Shown here: piece by piece, positions 7,928 to 16,364 of the stretch
Position numbering within the stretch: the stretch's first letter is position 1
Layout: each line of letters starts with the position of its first letter
From: Devosia sp. SD17-2
GTDB taxonomy: Bacteria; Pseudomonadota; Alphaproteobacteria; Rhizobiales; Devosiaceae
Reading direction: 5' to 3'
Assembly (NCBI RefSeq): GCF_029201565.1
Contig: NZ_CP104002.1
Span: 3,613,001-3,677,000, forward strand
Length of the DNA stretch: 64,000 nucleotides
Notes under the pieces: model-generated
Told to the model about the DNA's origin: nothing
What the model saw: only the letters and a program-made list of their open reading frames with translations
Database searches by the model: none
Program-made: the position numbers and the translations under genes

Positions 7928-9502
7928 TTATTTCTTGACGCCAACGTCGAGGAAGGAGAGGCCAGTCGTTGGAACCGGGGCAAAGCCTTCAAGTTCTTCG
8001 GCGCTCCAGGCAGTCGGCAGCTGACGGTGCAGCAGCGGATAGAGCGGAACCTCGACCGAGATCAGGTCCATGGCTTCGTTCCACTTGGCCTGCTGCTCTT
8101 CACCCGACAGACGCAGGGCGTCGTTGAGCAGGGTCGTCAGCTCGGCATAGCCTTCGCTTTCAGCCCAGCGGTAGCGCGTGGTCGGCCAGATGTTGTCGCC
8201 AAACCACCACTGCATCAGGATGTCAGGGTCGTTGCCGAACACAGACGGATCGCCGGGGGCAATCATCACCTGCATCTCGCCAGCGTCCACCTTCACATAC
8301 TGACCACCGGACTGGCCGATATCGAGCGTGGTGTTGAAGCCAACGGCATCAAGGGATTCCTTGATGATCGGCGCCACGTCCTTGACCCAACCATGGTCGG
8401 TGCTCATCAGCGTGATGTCGACGCTTTCGAGGCCAGCTTCAGCCAGGAGGGCCTTGGCCTTTTCCGGATCATTGCCGTAGACGTTTTCGGCGCGATGGTA
8501 GTTCGGGTGGGTCTCGGGCAGGAAAGAGCTCGCCGCAGTGGCGTTATCCAGCATGCCGGTGCCGATTACCTTGTCCATATCGATGGCGTACATGAACGCC
8601 TGACGGACGCGCACGTCGTTGAACGGTGCGGTCTCGGTGTTGAACATGGCGAAGAGCAGACCAAACGACTGGGCCTTTTCGAGCTCGGCAACGGCAGCAA
8701 CCGCGTCGACGTCGATATAGGGCACGTCTTCGATCGCCATCACGGTGCCCGAGTTCAGCGCGTTCACGCGAGCGGTCGGGTCAGCGATGAGGTTCCAGAC
8801 CATGTCGGCGGCCAGAGCCGGACGGTTGCCGGTGTAGTCTTCGTTACGCTCGAAGACGATTTCCGCTTCCGGAACAGCCGAGATCAGCTTGTAGGGGCCA
8901 GTGCCGGTCGGGAGCTTGCCGAAGGCTTCCGGATCCGCCTCAACGAGAGCCTTGGGCACGATCTTGATCGAACCAATGCGCTCGTTGAACAGCGAGAAAG
9001 GGAATTTATTGGTGAACTTGACCGTGGTCTCGTCGACAACCTCGACCTTGTCGATGAACGACACGAAAGAGCGGAACAGCGAGTTGGACGCAGGGTCGAG
9101 CACGCGCTCGGCCGAGTAGACAACGTCTTCAGCGGTCACCGGGGTGCCATCATGGAAGACGGCGCCGTCGCGAAGCTTGACGATGTACTCGATGCCATCC
9201 GCGCTGGTCGGCATTTCGGCAGCCAGAGCCGCATAGGGCTCGCGGGTGACCGGATCGAGATCAACCAGGCCTTCCATCGTGTGCCAGTTGGCAGCAACCG
9301 TGACCGCACCCGAGGCGCTGAGCGGGTCGAACGTGCCGGACAGGCCATAGGCGATGCCGGCCTGGATGGTGGCATCGAGATCGATATTGTCGGTGGCGAC
9401 CTGCGCCTTTGCAGCGCTCATCCCGAGAAGGGACATGGAGGCAAACGCCCCCGCAGCCATGAACAGGGCCCGACGAGATACGCCGAATTTGACAATACGC
9501 AT
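7928..9502 (-). CDS. Family-5 ABC substrate-binding protein, Tat-type signal
   Basis: A 524-residue periplasmic binding protein (SBP_bac_5). The start at 9502 has a strong GGAGGAATTC ribosome site and gives a signal peptide with a twin-arginine motif (SRRALFM) and an AKA cleavage region. The body has the family-5 landmark DGTPVTAEDVVYS and an FNTETAPFNDVRVRQAF segment. Family-5 proteins bind peptides, sugars or sialic acid. Here the linked nan genes suggest an amino sugar. It is the first gene of the minus-strand operon. Confidence 0.87.
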   Translation of the reverse strand: MRIVKFGVSRRALFMAAGAFASMSLLGMSAAKAQVATDNIDLDATIQAGIAYGLSGTFDPLSASGAVTVAANWHTMEGLVDLDPVTREPYAALAAEMPTSADGIEYIVKLRDGAVFHDGTPVTAEDVVYSAERVLDPASNSLFRSFVSFIDKVEVVDETTVKFTNKFPFSLFNERIGSIKIVPKALVEADPEAFGKLPTGTGPYKLISAVPEAEIVFERNEDYTGNRPALAADMVWNLIADPTARVNALNSGTVMAIEDVPYIDVDAVAAVAELEKAQSFGLLFAMFNTETAPFNDVRVRQAFMYAIDMDKVIGTGMLDNATAASSFLPETHPNYHRAENVYGNDPEKAKALLAEAGLESVDITLMSTDHGWVKDVAPIIKESLDAVGFNTTLDIGQSGGQYVKVDAGEMQVMIAPGDPSVFGNDPDILMQWWFGDNIWPTTRYRWAESEGYAELTTLLNDALRLSGEEQQAKWNEAMDLISVEVPLYPLLHRQLPTAWSAEELEGFAPVPTTGLSFLDVGVKK

Positions 9503-9629
9503 GAATTCCTCCGTGACATCAGACGTCAGACGTCTACTATCTTCTCGCGTGCCCTTGCGCAAGCCTTGTATGCTAGCCCCAACCGTGGTCGTTGAAGGCG
9601 GGGACAAAATTGGAGGGACTGACAGGAAC
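9503..9629. promoter_or_regulatory. Divergent promoter region with candidate operator 9521-9535
   Basis: The gap between the binding-protein gene and its divergent regulator contains AGACGTCAGACGTCT at 9521-9535. This is two 7-base direct copies of AGACGTC whose second copy forms a perfect 8-bp palindrome. Its position close to the binding-protein start suggests an operator for the FadR/NanR-like regulator. No confident -10/-35 pair was assigned. Confidence 0.5.
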
Positions 9630-10382
9630 ATGAGCGGACCGATCGACAGTGCACAGGCCCAGTCGCGCATGTTGCGCAGCACAACAGCCGAGGAAATCAA
9701 ACGGCTGATTCTGCGCTCGGGACTGAGACCAGGCGATACGATCCCGACCGAAATCGAGCTTTGCCAGGAACTGGGCGTGTCGCGATCCTCGGTGCGCGAA
9801 GCCATCCGGACCCTCGCGACACTCGACATTGTTGAAGTGCGCCACGGCCTCGGCACGGTGGTCGGCAATATGAGCCTTGCACCGCTCGTCGAGACCCTCG
9901 TCTTCCGCGGCGTGCTTTCCCCGGGCGATGATCTTGAGGCCCTGCGGGAAGTGGTGGACCTGCGCTGCTCTTTCGACCTGGCGCTGGCCGACCGCGTGGT
10001 CGAAGCCCACGAGGGCCGGGTCAACACCAGTATGCAGGCACTGGTCGACAAGATGATGGACAATGCGTCACGCGGGGAACCCTTCCTCGCCGAGGACCGG
10101 CAATTCCACTCCGAACTCCTGGCGCCCGTCGGCAACCAGCTTGCCGGACAGCTCGTGGCAGCTTTTTGGGACATTCACTCGGCAGTGCTGCCCAAGCTCG
10201 ACCTGGCGCTGCCCGCCGATATCCAGATCACAGCCAAGGCGCACGGCGATCTGCTGACCGCGGCCCAGCTGGGTGACCGCGAAGGCTATCGCCGCGCCGT
10301 TGTCGATCACTATGCCCCGCTGATGCGCATGCTGAACACACGCAAGACGTCGAACGCCCAGAAAGTGGCCAGCGCCGGCTGA
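9630..10382 (+). CDS. FadR/NanR-like GntR-family transcriptional regulator
   Basis: A 250-residue regulator. The N-terminal winged helix reads TIPTEIELCQELGVSRSSVR followed by EAIRTL (residues about 30-60), and the rest is an all-helical FCD domain with metal-ligand-type histidines (DRQFHSELL, VDHYAPLMRML). It is divergent from the sialic-acid-type transporter operon, as local repressors often are. The frame is open to 9354, but the ATG at 9630 has an upstream GGAGG/AGGA and matches the usual N-terminus. Confidence 0.83.
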   Translation: MSGPIDSAQAQSRMLRSTTAEEIKRLILRSGLRPGDTIPTEIELCQELGVSRSSVREAIRTLATLDIVEVRHGLGTVVGNMSLAPLVETLVFRGVLSPGDDLEALREVVDLRCSFDLALADRVVEAHEGRVNTSMQALVDKMMDNASRGEPFLAEDRQFHSELLAPVGNQLAGQLVAAFWDIHSAVLPKLDLALPADIQITAKAHGDLLTAAQLGDREGYRRAVVDHYAPLMRMLNTRKTSNAQKVASAG

Positions 10383-10482
10383 GAGCGACGCCCGCCACCC
10401 TGCCCTGCCGGTTTTTCCGGACACTTGCCAAGATTGTGGCCAGCCGGCGCGTCTTACGAATAGCGCGACCAGAAGGCAGCCC

Positions 10483-10728
10483 ATGACACAACGCTTCACA
10501 GACCTCTATGTCAGCCGGCGTCACCGCTTCAGCCTGGGCAAAGACCAGCAGACCGGCGGGCTCTATCTGTCGACCCCCATATCGGGCTCGGTCCGCGCGG
10601 TGGAATTCGAGGCCTATTTCCGGATCAGCGCCGAGGAATATGCGCGCTTCAGTGCCGATCCATCGCTCACCGAGAGTTTTCTCGAGGAGTGTCGCCAGCA
10701 TCTGCATTCCGATCGATTGATTGGCTGA
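10483..10728 (+). CDS. Small hypothetical protein, 81 aa
   Basis: A short soluble protein (MTQRFTDLYVSRRHRFSLGK...) with a balanced composition and an acidic/helical C-terminus (ESFLEECRQHLHSD). It has no signal peptide and no motif I recognise. It stands between the regulator and the PQQ block on the same strand. Codon use looks like its neighbours, so it is probably real. Confidence 0.55.
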   Translation: MTQRFTDLYVSRRHRFSLGKDQQTGGLYLSTPISGSVRAVEFEAYFRISAEEYARFSADPSLTESFLEECRQHLHSDRLIG

Positions 10729-11109
10729 CCGGCAAGACCTCAATTCGCCCGCTGCGAATCCAAGCGCGACGGTATGTCGCTTGGGGTATTGCCATTGCTG
10801 TAGGGATTGTCGCACCCCGGAGTGCGACATTTATGCACTCAACTTTAGTCGAATGTATCCTGTCATACGTTATGCATGTCAGGCGTGCAGAGCCGATTTC
10901 TCGAGCGGAAAAATCTGCCCTTAAATTGGCTATATCCGGGCATTTTTTGGGCAGGCAGTGGATCGTTTGGGCACAAGTCCCGAAAAGGCGCCAAAAGCTG
11001 CGGCCGAGCTAAGCCATTGATGCGTCACTTGACATTCCGCGGCCGATTGGCACAGGGTGCGGCATTGCACCTCACATTGCGAAATGTGCGTATTTTTCGG
11101 AGAAGAGTT
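10729..11109. promoter_or_regulatory. Upstream region of the PQQ block with two inverted repeats
   Basis: This 380-base gap has no convincing gene. TGTCGCAC (10808-10815) is repeated inverted at 10822-10829 with a 6-base spacer. A second 6-bp repeat (CACATT/AATGTG, 11073-11088) sits 22 bases before the cytochrome c start. Both are candidate operators for the downstream operon. The first might instead terminate the small gene at 10483. Confidence 0.4.
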
Positions 11110-11505
11110 TTGAAGCGTAAGCTCGCAACCGTGGCCACTTTGGCCAGCCTTTTTATTGCTGGAGTTTCCGTTACTCCGACCATGGCCTTCCAGGCCGCAG
11201 AATCGACTGACGCCGCTGTTGCCGAGATCGATCCCGCAGTGATGGAACTTGGCGGCACACTGTATGCCGACAATTGCGCAGCCTGCCATGGCGAGAACGG
11301 TGACGCCGAGCGCAAGTTCGCCGGCAGCCAGAGCCTCAAGCACGTCGTTCTGATCGCGTCGCAGGTCATCCACGGCGGCGAATTCATGCCGAAGTTCGAT
11401 TTCCTGACCGACGAAGAAGTCGCGGCTCTGGGCACCTACATCCGTAACTCCTGGGGCAACACCCTGGGCCCGGTTACGGCTGAAGAGATTGCTGTCTACC
11501 GTTAA
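11110..11505 (+). CDS. Periplasmic monohaem c-type cytochrome (XoxG-like position)
   Basis: A 131-residue exported cytochrome c. A TTG start at 11110 preceded by GGAGAAG gives a clean signal peptide (MKRKLATVATLASLFIAG). The haem site is CAACH in a DNCAACHGENGD context, and a methionine in GGEFMPKF is the likely sixth ligand. It is the first gene of the PQQ block and is the probable electron acceptor, matching the role of XoxG/MxaG-type cytochromes. A longer upstream frame exists but lacks a sensible signal sequence. Confidence 0.8.
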   Translation: MKRKLATVATLASLFIAGVSVTPTMAFQAAESTDAAVAEIDPAVMELGGTLYADNCAACHGENGDAERKFAGSQSLKHVVLIASQVIHGGEFMPKFDFLTDEEVAALGTYIRNSWGNTLGPVTAEEIAVYR

Positions 11506-11712
11506 AATCTAAAGACTAAAGCTGGTACGGCCCGCAACGACGGCGCCGCACCAGCTCCTACCACTTCCAGACATTGAGTTTCGCCTGGCGTTCTTCTGAG
11601 CGCTCGGGAAGTCGTGCGTTGTTTTGGGCTTTCGGATTGGGCATCCGAACGCATCGATGGCGCATGCCAATTTGCCCGACAACAGATTTTCATCATCTCT
11701 AGGGAGGTTCTT

Positions 11713-13482
11713 ATGAGGATGAAGTCACTTGCGGCCCTGTTTATGGGGTCGTGCTTGGTCCTGACGGCTGCGCCGGCGATGGCGCAGTCGGATCTGCTGG
11801 AGAACATGTCTCCGGTTACCGACGAAATGATTCAGAACCCGGATGCAGGTTCCTGGCTCAGCTGGCGCCGTACGCTGGACAACCAGGGCTTCAGCCCGCT
11901 TGACCAGATCAACAAGGACAACGTCTCCGACCTGCAGGTTGTCTGGTCCCGCGGCATGACCGAGGGTTTCCAGGAAGCCGCTCCGCTCGTCCATGACGGC
12001 GTGATGTTCCTGCCCCACCCGCGCGACATCATCCAGGCTCTGGATGCGACGACCGGTGACCTGCTCTGGGAATACAAGCGTGAAGTCCCGGCCAACGCGC
12101 CGATGATCATCACCACCCGCAACATTGCGATCTGGGACGACCTGCTCGTCTTCAGCTCCAAGGACAACTACCTGGTTGCCCTCAATGCGAAGACCGGCCA
12201 GCTGGCCTGGGAAACGCAGCTGCGTGACGAAAACACCTGGGCGTGGTCCACGCCTGGTCCGATCATCGTCAACGGCAAGGCAATTTCCGGTCGTTCGTGC
12301 GCTCAGCAGCCGAGCGGCGACACCCCAGTTGGTGGCCCGGAAACCTGCTACCTCACCGCTCACGACATGAAGACCGGTGAAGAGCTGTGGCGCTTCCACA
12401 CCCTGCCGCATGGCGACATGGCCGGCAGCGAAAGCTGGAACGGCGTTGACGACAGCCTGCGCCACCACGTTGGCAGCTGGATCTCGCCGTCCTACGACGC
12501 CGAGCTGAACCTTGTGTACTTCGGCACCTCGGTGACCTCGCCGTACTCGAAGTTCTACTTCGCCAACTTCGACAGCATCGAAGAGCTGGATGAGCAGGAA
12601 TTCCTGTACCAGACCTCGACCCTGGCCCTTGACGCCGACACCGGCGAACTCAAGTGGTACCAGCAGCACATCCGCGACCACTGGGATCTCGACCATCCGT
12701 TCGAGCGTATCCTCGTGGACACCGCGATTGCACCGAACGCTGACGAAGTGCGTTGGATCAACCCGGCCGTCACCCCTGGTGAAGAGCGTCGCGTCGTGAC
12801 CGGTATCCCGGGCAAGACCGGCATCTTCTACTCGATCGACGCTGCAACCGGTGAGTTCCTCTGGGCTCGCGAGACGACCTATCAGAACGTTATCTCTGAT
12901 ATCGACACCGCAACCGGCCGCGCATCGCATCCGCTCGACATGATCCCGACCGAAATCGGCCAGTCGCTGCTCGTTTGCCCGTCTGACGCCGGTGGCAAGC
13001 GCTGGTTCACCAGTGCCTACAGCCCGCTGACCAATGCGATCTACTCGCCGCTGGCGAACTTCTGCATGCAGTCCGTGACCCTGCCGAACGACATCCGTCT
13101 GTCGCCAGACGTGCTCGCACCGGGCACCAGCGTTGTTGGCCGTCTGAATGCCATCAGCGTCGAGACCGGTGAAGAGCTCTGGAGCCTCGATCAGGAAGAC
13201 TTCACCACGTCGCTGCTCGCGACCCAGGGTGGCCTGCTGTTCGGTGGTGACACCAACCGTCGCTTCCGCGCTTACGACCAGACCAACGGCGAAGTGCTGT
13301 TCGAGTCGATCGTTCCGTCCGCCGTCGGTGGCGTTCCGATCACCTACGCAGTCGGCGATCGTCAGTATGTCGCTGTCCCCGTCGGTTCGTGGCTCGATAT
13401 GACGCCATATGTCGACAATATCCCGCGTGACATCCCGATGGGCGGCAACGCCATCGTCGTCTACGCCCTGCCGCAGAAGTAA
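11713..13482 (+). CDS. PQQ-dependent dehydrogenase, first tandem copy
   Basis: A 589-residue periplasmic quinoprotein with a signal peptide ending AMA-QSDLL and an eight-bladed propeller with typical DAxTGxLxWE repeats. AGGGAGG precedes the start. The catalytic aspartate is D325 in HWDLD, and D327 follows two residues later, the spacing that marks lanthanide-using XoxF/ExaF-type enzymes. The adjacent cysteine pair of MxaF is absent. The metal-ligand motifs GGEFG and GNPAPW are not seen in usual form: their places read GRSCAQQ and GTSVTSPY. Periplasmic oxidation of an alcohol to aldehyde or ketone is expected. The Devosia deoxynivalenol dehydrogenase DepA is a periplasmic PQQ enzyme and an obvious comparator. 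Confidence 0.88.
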   Translation: MRMKSLAALFMGSCLVLTAAPAMAQSDLLENMSPVTDEMIQNPDAGSWLSWRRTLDNQGFSPLDQINKDNVSDLQVVWSRGMTEGFQEAAPLVHDGVMFLPHPRDIIQALDATTGDLLWEYKREVPANAPMIITTRNIAIWDDLLVFSSKDNYLVALNAKTGQLAWETQLRDENTWAWSTPGPIIVNGKAISGRSCAQQPSGDTPVGGPETCYLTAHDMKTGEELWRFHTLPHGDMAGSESWNGVDDSLRHHVGSWISPSYDAELNLVYFGTSVTSPYSKFYFANFDSIEELDEQEFLYQTSTLALDADTGELKWYQQHIRDHWDLDHPFERILVDTAIAPNADEVRWINPAVTPGEERRVVTGIPGKTGIFYSIDAATGEFLWARETTYQNVISDIDTATGRASHPLDMIPTEIGQSLLVCPSDAGGKRWFTSAYSPLTNAIYSPLANFCMQSVTLPNDIRLSPDVLAPGTSVVGRLNAISVETGEELWSLDQEDFTTSLLATQGGLLFGGDTNRRFRAYDQTNGEVLFESIVPSAVGGVPITYAVGDRQYVAVPVGSWLDMTPYVDNIPRDIPMGGNAIVVYALPQK

Positions 13483-13503
13483 TCTGCCGGCTTGACGATC
13501 GAG

Positions 13504-13532
13504 GGATGCGGCCCAAGGGCCGCATCCTTTTT
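13504..13532 (+). terminator. Rho-independent terminator between the tandem PQQ genes
   Basis: An 11-bp perfect GC-rich stem (13504-13514 with 13517-13527, 2-base loop) is followed by TTTTT. It should end or reduce transcription after the first dehydrogenase gene. Confidence 0.85.
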
Positions 13533-13607
13533 GAATGAGCGCCGTGAGCGTCGGACGTTCGCGGGGGCACTGGACTACCCAATTCTGAGATTTCCAGGAA
13601 TGAACAG

Positions 13608-15377
13608 ATGAAGATGAATGGCCTGTCTGCACTATTGATCGGGACCGCGCTGGTCCTGACCTCTTTGCCAGTCGCGGCGCAGTCGGACCTTCTGGAGAAC
13701 ATGTCTCCGGTGACCGACGAAATGATCCAGAACCCCGATCCCGGCGCCTGGCTCAGCTACCGCCGCACGCTGGACAACCAGGGCTTCAGCCCGCTTGACC
13801 AGATCACCAAAGAAAACGTTGGCGACCTGCAGGTTGTCTGGTCCCGCGGCATGACCGAAGGCTACCAGGAAGGTACGCCACTGGTTCATGACGGCGTGAT
13901 GTTCGTGCCGCATCCGCGCGACATCATCCAGGCCCTCGACGCCACCAATGGCGACCTGCTCTGGGAATACAAGCGCGAGCTTCCCAACAATGTCCCGATG
14001 ATTGTTGCAACCCGCAACATGGCTATCTGGGACAATCTGATCGTCTTCAGCTCCAAGGACAACTACCTGGTTGCCCTCGACGCCAAGACCGGTCAGCTCG
14101 TCTGGGAAACCCAGCTCCGCGACCAGGACAGCTGGGCATGGTCCACGCCTGGCCCGATCATCGTCAACGGCAAGGCCATCTCCGGTCGCTCCTGCGCCCA
14201 GCAGCCGAGCGGTGACACCCCCGTTGGTGGTCCCGAGACCTGCTTCCTCACCGCTCATGACATGAAGACCGGCGAAGAGATGTGGCGCTTCCACACGCTT
14301 CCGCATGGCGACATGGCTGGCAGCGAGACCTGGAACGGCGTTGACGACAGCCTGCGTCACCACGTCGGCAGCTGGATTTCGCCCGCTTACGATCCCGAGC
14401 TGAACCTCGTGTACTTCGGCACTTCGGTGACCTCGCCGTACTCGAAGTTCTACTTCGCAAACTTCGACAGCGTCGAAGACCTGGATGCACAGGAATTCCT
14501 GTACCAGACCTCGACCCTGGCCATCGACGCCGACACCGGTGAGCTCAAGTGGTTCCAGCAGCATCTGCGCGACCACTGGGACCTCGACCATCCGTTCGAA
14601 CGCGTTCTCGTGAACACCGCGATCGCACCGAACGCCGATGAAGTCCGCTGGATCAACCCGAACGTCACTCCGGGTGAAGAGCGTCGCGTCGTGACCGGTA
14701 TCCCCGGCAAGACCGGCATCTTCTACTCGATGGACGCTGGCACCGGCGAGTTCCTCTGGGCTCGTGAGACCGTCTTCCAGAACGTTATCTCCGACATCGA
14801 CACCGCAACCGGCCGTGCGACCATCCCGCATGACATGATCCCGACCGAAATCGGTCAGTCCATGCTGGTCTGCCCGTCTGCATCGGGTGGCCGTCGCTGG
14901 TTCACCAGCACCTACAGCCCGCTGACCAATGCGATCTACACGCCGTTGTCCAACAACTGCATGCAGTCCGTGACCCTGCCGAACGATATCCGTCTGTCGC
15001 CTCCGGTCATGGCACCGGGCGTCACCAATATCGGCACCATCAGCGCCATCAGCGTTGAAACGGGCGAAGAGCTCTGGAGCCTCGACCAGGAAGACTTCAC
15101 CACCTCGCTGCTGTCCACCCAGGGTGGCCTGCTGTTCGGTGGCGACACCAACCGTCGCTTCCGCGCCTTCGACCAGGACAATGGCGACGTGCTGTTTGAA
15201 GCGATCGTTCCGTCTTCGGTCGGTGGCGTGCCGATTTCCTACGAAGTCGATGGCCGTCAGTACATTGCCGTCCAGGTTGGTTCCTGGCTCGACATTGCCC
15301 CCTTCGTGGCGCTTAGCCCCCGCGAAGTGGTCACAGGCGGCAACGCAGTGGTCGTCTTCGCCCTTCCGCAGAAGTAA
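13608..15377 (+). CDS. PQQ-dependent dehydrogenase, second tandem copy
   Basis: A 589-residue paralogue of the upstream gene, equal in length and alike in nearly every block, with its own signal peptide (MKMNGLSALLIG..., ending VAA-QSDLL). D325 and D327 (HWDLD), the GRSCAQQ and GTSVTSPY variants, and the four non-adjacent cysteines are all kept. Differences cluster in short surface stretches such as PNNVPM for PANAPM and in the C-terminal FVALSPREVVTGG segment. It likely arose by tandem duplication and could differ in substrate range or expression. Confidence 0.88.
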   Translation: MKMNGLSALLIGTALVLTSLPVAAQSDLLENMSPVTDEMIQNPDPGAWLSYRRTLDNQGFSPLDQITKENVGDLQVVWSRGMTEGYQEGTPLVHDGVMFVPHPRDIIQALDATNGDLLWEYKRELPNNVPMIVATRNMAIWDNLIVFSSKDNYLVALDAKTGQLVWETQLRDQDSWAWSTPGPIIVNGKAISGRSCAQQPSGDTPVGGPETCFLTAHDMKTGEEMWRFHTLPHGDMAGSETWNGVDDSLRHHVGSWISPAYDPELNLVYFGTSVTSPYSKFYFANFDSVEDLDAQEFLYQTSTLAIDADTGELKWFQQHLRDHWDLDHPFERVLVNTAIAPNADEVRWINPNVTPGEERRVVTGIPGKTGIFYSMDAGTGEFLWARETVFQNVISDIDTATGRATIPHDMIPTEIGQSMLVCPSASGGRRWFTSTYSPLTNAIYTPLSNNCMQSVTLPNDIRLSPPVMAPGVTNIGTISAISVETGEELWSLDQEDFTTSLLSTQGGLLFGGDTNRRFRAFDQDNGDVLFEAIVPSSVGGVPISYEVDGRQYIAVQVGSWLDIAPFVALSPREVVTGGNAVVVFALPQK

Positions 15378-15410
15378 TCTGCTGATACGCGCCTGTTGAA
15401 GGCTTGATCG

Positions 15411-15434
15411 GGAGGTGGCCCAAGGGCCGCTTCC
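15411..15434 (+). terminator. Degenerate copy of the PQQ-gene terminator hairpin
   Basis: An 11-bp stem with two G-U pairs (15411-15421 with 15424-15434, 2-base loop) lies at the same place relative to the second gene as the strong terminator does to the first. Its core GGCCCAAGGGCC is identical. The following run is CTCTTT, so read-through into the binding-protein gene is likely. Confidence 0.65.
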
Positions 15435-15450
15435 CTCTTTGGAGGAAAAC

Positions 15451-16287
15451 ATGTTCGCACGCAGCCTAACCGGTACCCTGATCCTTTCAGTGGCTCTTCT
15501 CGGATCTGTCCTCCCCTCTTCTGCCCAATTCCGACGTGTCGTTCCCGACAACATGGTGAACACCGCGGTCTATGCGGGTGGAAACATCCGCTTCTGTATC
15601 AATCCCGTCAGTTCTCTGGCCGAGTTCGATCGTGCCCTGGGCCAGACTTTGGCCGACATCCTGCTGGTCCCGGCCGAGTTCTACGAGCTCAAATACGCCA
15701 TCGAGCCTGCCCCATGGGGCTATGACCTGGCCATTGGCGAAGAAGATCTGTTCATCCAGATCAGCGAGAATTGCGACGCCGTTCTGGGCTTTCCCATGCC
15801 GTTCATGGACCTGACCTATGACTGGCTGACCACGACGTCGCCCTATTACACACCGCGCTTCATGCTGGCGTTCTCCAAGGACGCCCCGCCTGCCCTCGAC
15901 CAATTGCCGGAAGGCTCCGAGTTTGGCAGCCGCGTCGGCACGCTGTCGGACATGCAGGTGCGCGCCTATGCCAGAAGCTCGGCCAACAAGCTCAAGCGCC
16001 GGGTCTATGCATCCAACGTCAGCCTGATCCGCGCGCTCGCGGCCGGCGACCTGCTGGCAGCTGTGGTCTGGGAGCCGGCCGTCTCCATCGCCGCGCAGAC
16101 CGAGCCCGGCGCGGGCGATATCCAGATCGTCGCGCCGCCCTTCAGCGTCGAGCCCCAGCCCTTTGCCATCGCCCTGCCGTCCAACCAGACCTATCTGCGC
16201 GAGATGCTAGATAGCGCGATCAGCCAGTTGCGCGCGGGCGAGGAATTTTCCGGTCTGCTGACCGAGTTCGAACTCCCCGGGGAATGA
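15451..16287 (+). CDS. MoxJ/XoxJ-like periplasmic binding protein
   Basis: A 278-residue exported protein (signal MFARSLTGTLILSVALLG..., ending SSA-QF) of the solute-binding family 3 fold, starting after GGAGGAAAAC. The RFCINPVSSLAEFD and LGFPMPFMDLTYDW segments resemble the quinoprotein-dehydrogenase-associated binding proteins (MoxJ/XoxJ group). Those are thought to help dehydrogenase activation or metal/cofactor loading rather than solute import. It directly follows the second dehydrogenase, as xoxJ follows xoxF/G. Confidence 0.72.
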   Translation: MFARSLTGTLILSVALLGSVLPSSAQFRRVVPDNMVNTAVYAGGNIRFCINPVSSLAEFDRALGQTLADILLVPAEFYELKYAIEPAPWGYDLAIGEEDLFIQISENCDAVLGFPMPFMDLTYDWLTTTSPYYTPRFMLAFSKDAPPALDQLPEGSEFGSRVGTLSDMQVRAYARSSANKLKRRVYASNVSLIRALAAGDLLAAVVWEPAVSIAAQTEPGAGDIQIVAPPFSVEPQPFAIALPSNQTYLREMLDSAISQLRAGEEFSGLLTEFELPGE

Positions 16288-16364
16288 GCCATGGGTCGTC
16301 CGATCTCAGTCCAGCCGCGCTTTAGTCCAGCTGCCGGGAGCTTCCGGGCAGGAAAGGTTTTGGC

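Noticed and set aside
11725..15563. Two very long antisense reading frames (over 600 codons each) opposite the PQQ dehydrogenases
   Set aside because: They mirror the codon bias of the sense genes, have no ribosome sites or natural protein composition, and the sense strand has signal peptides and family motifs.
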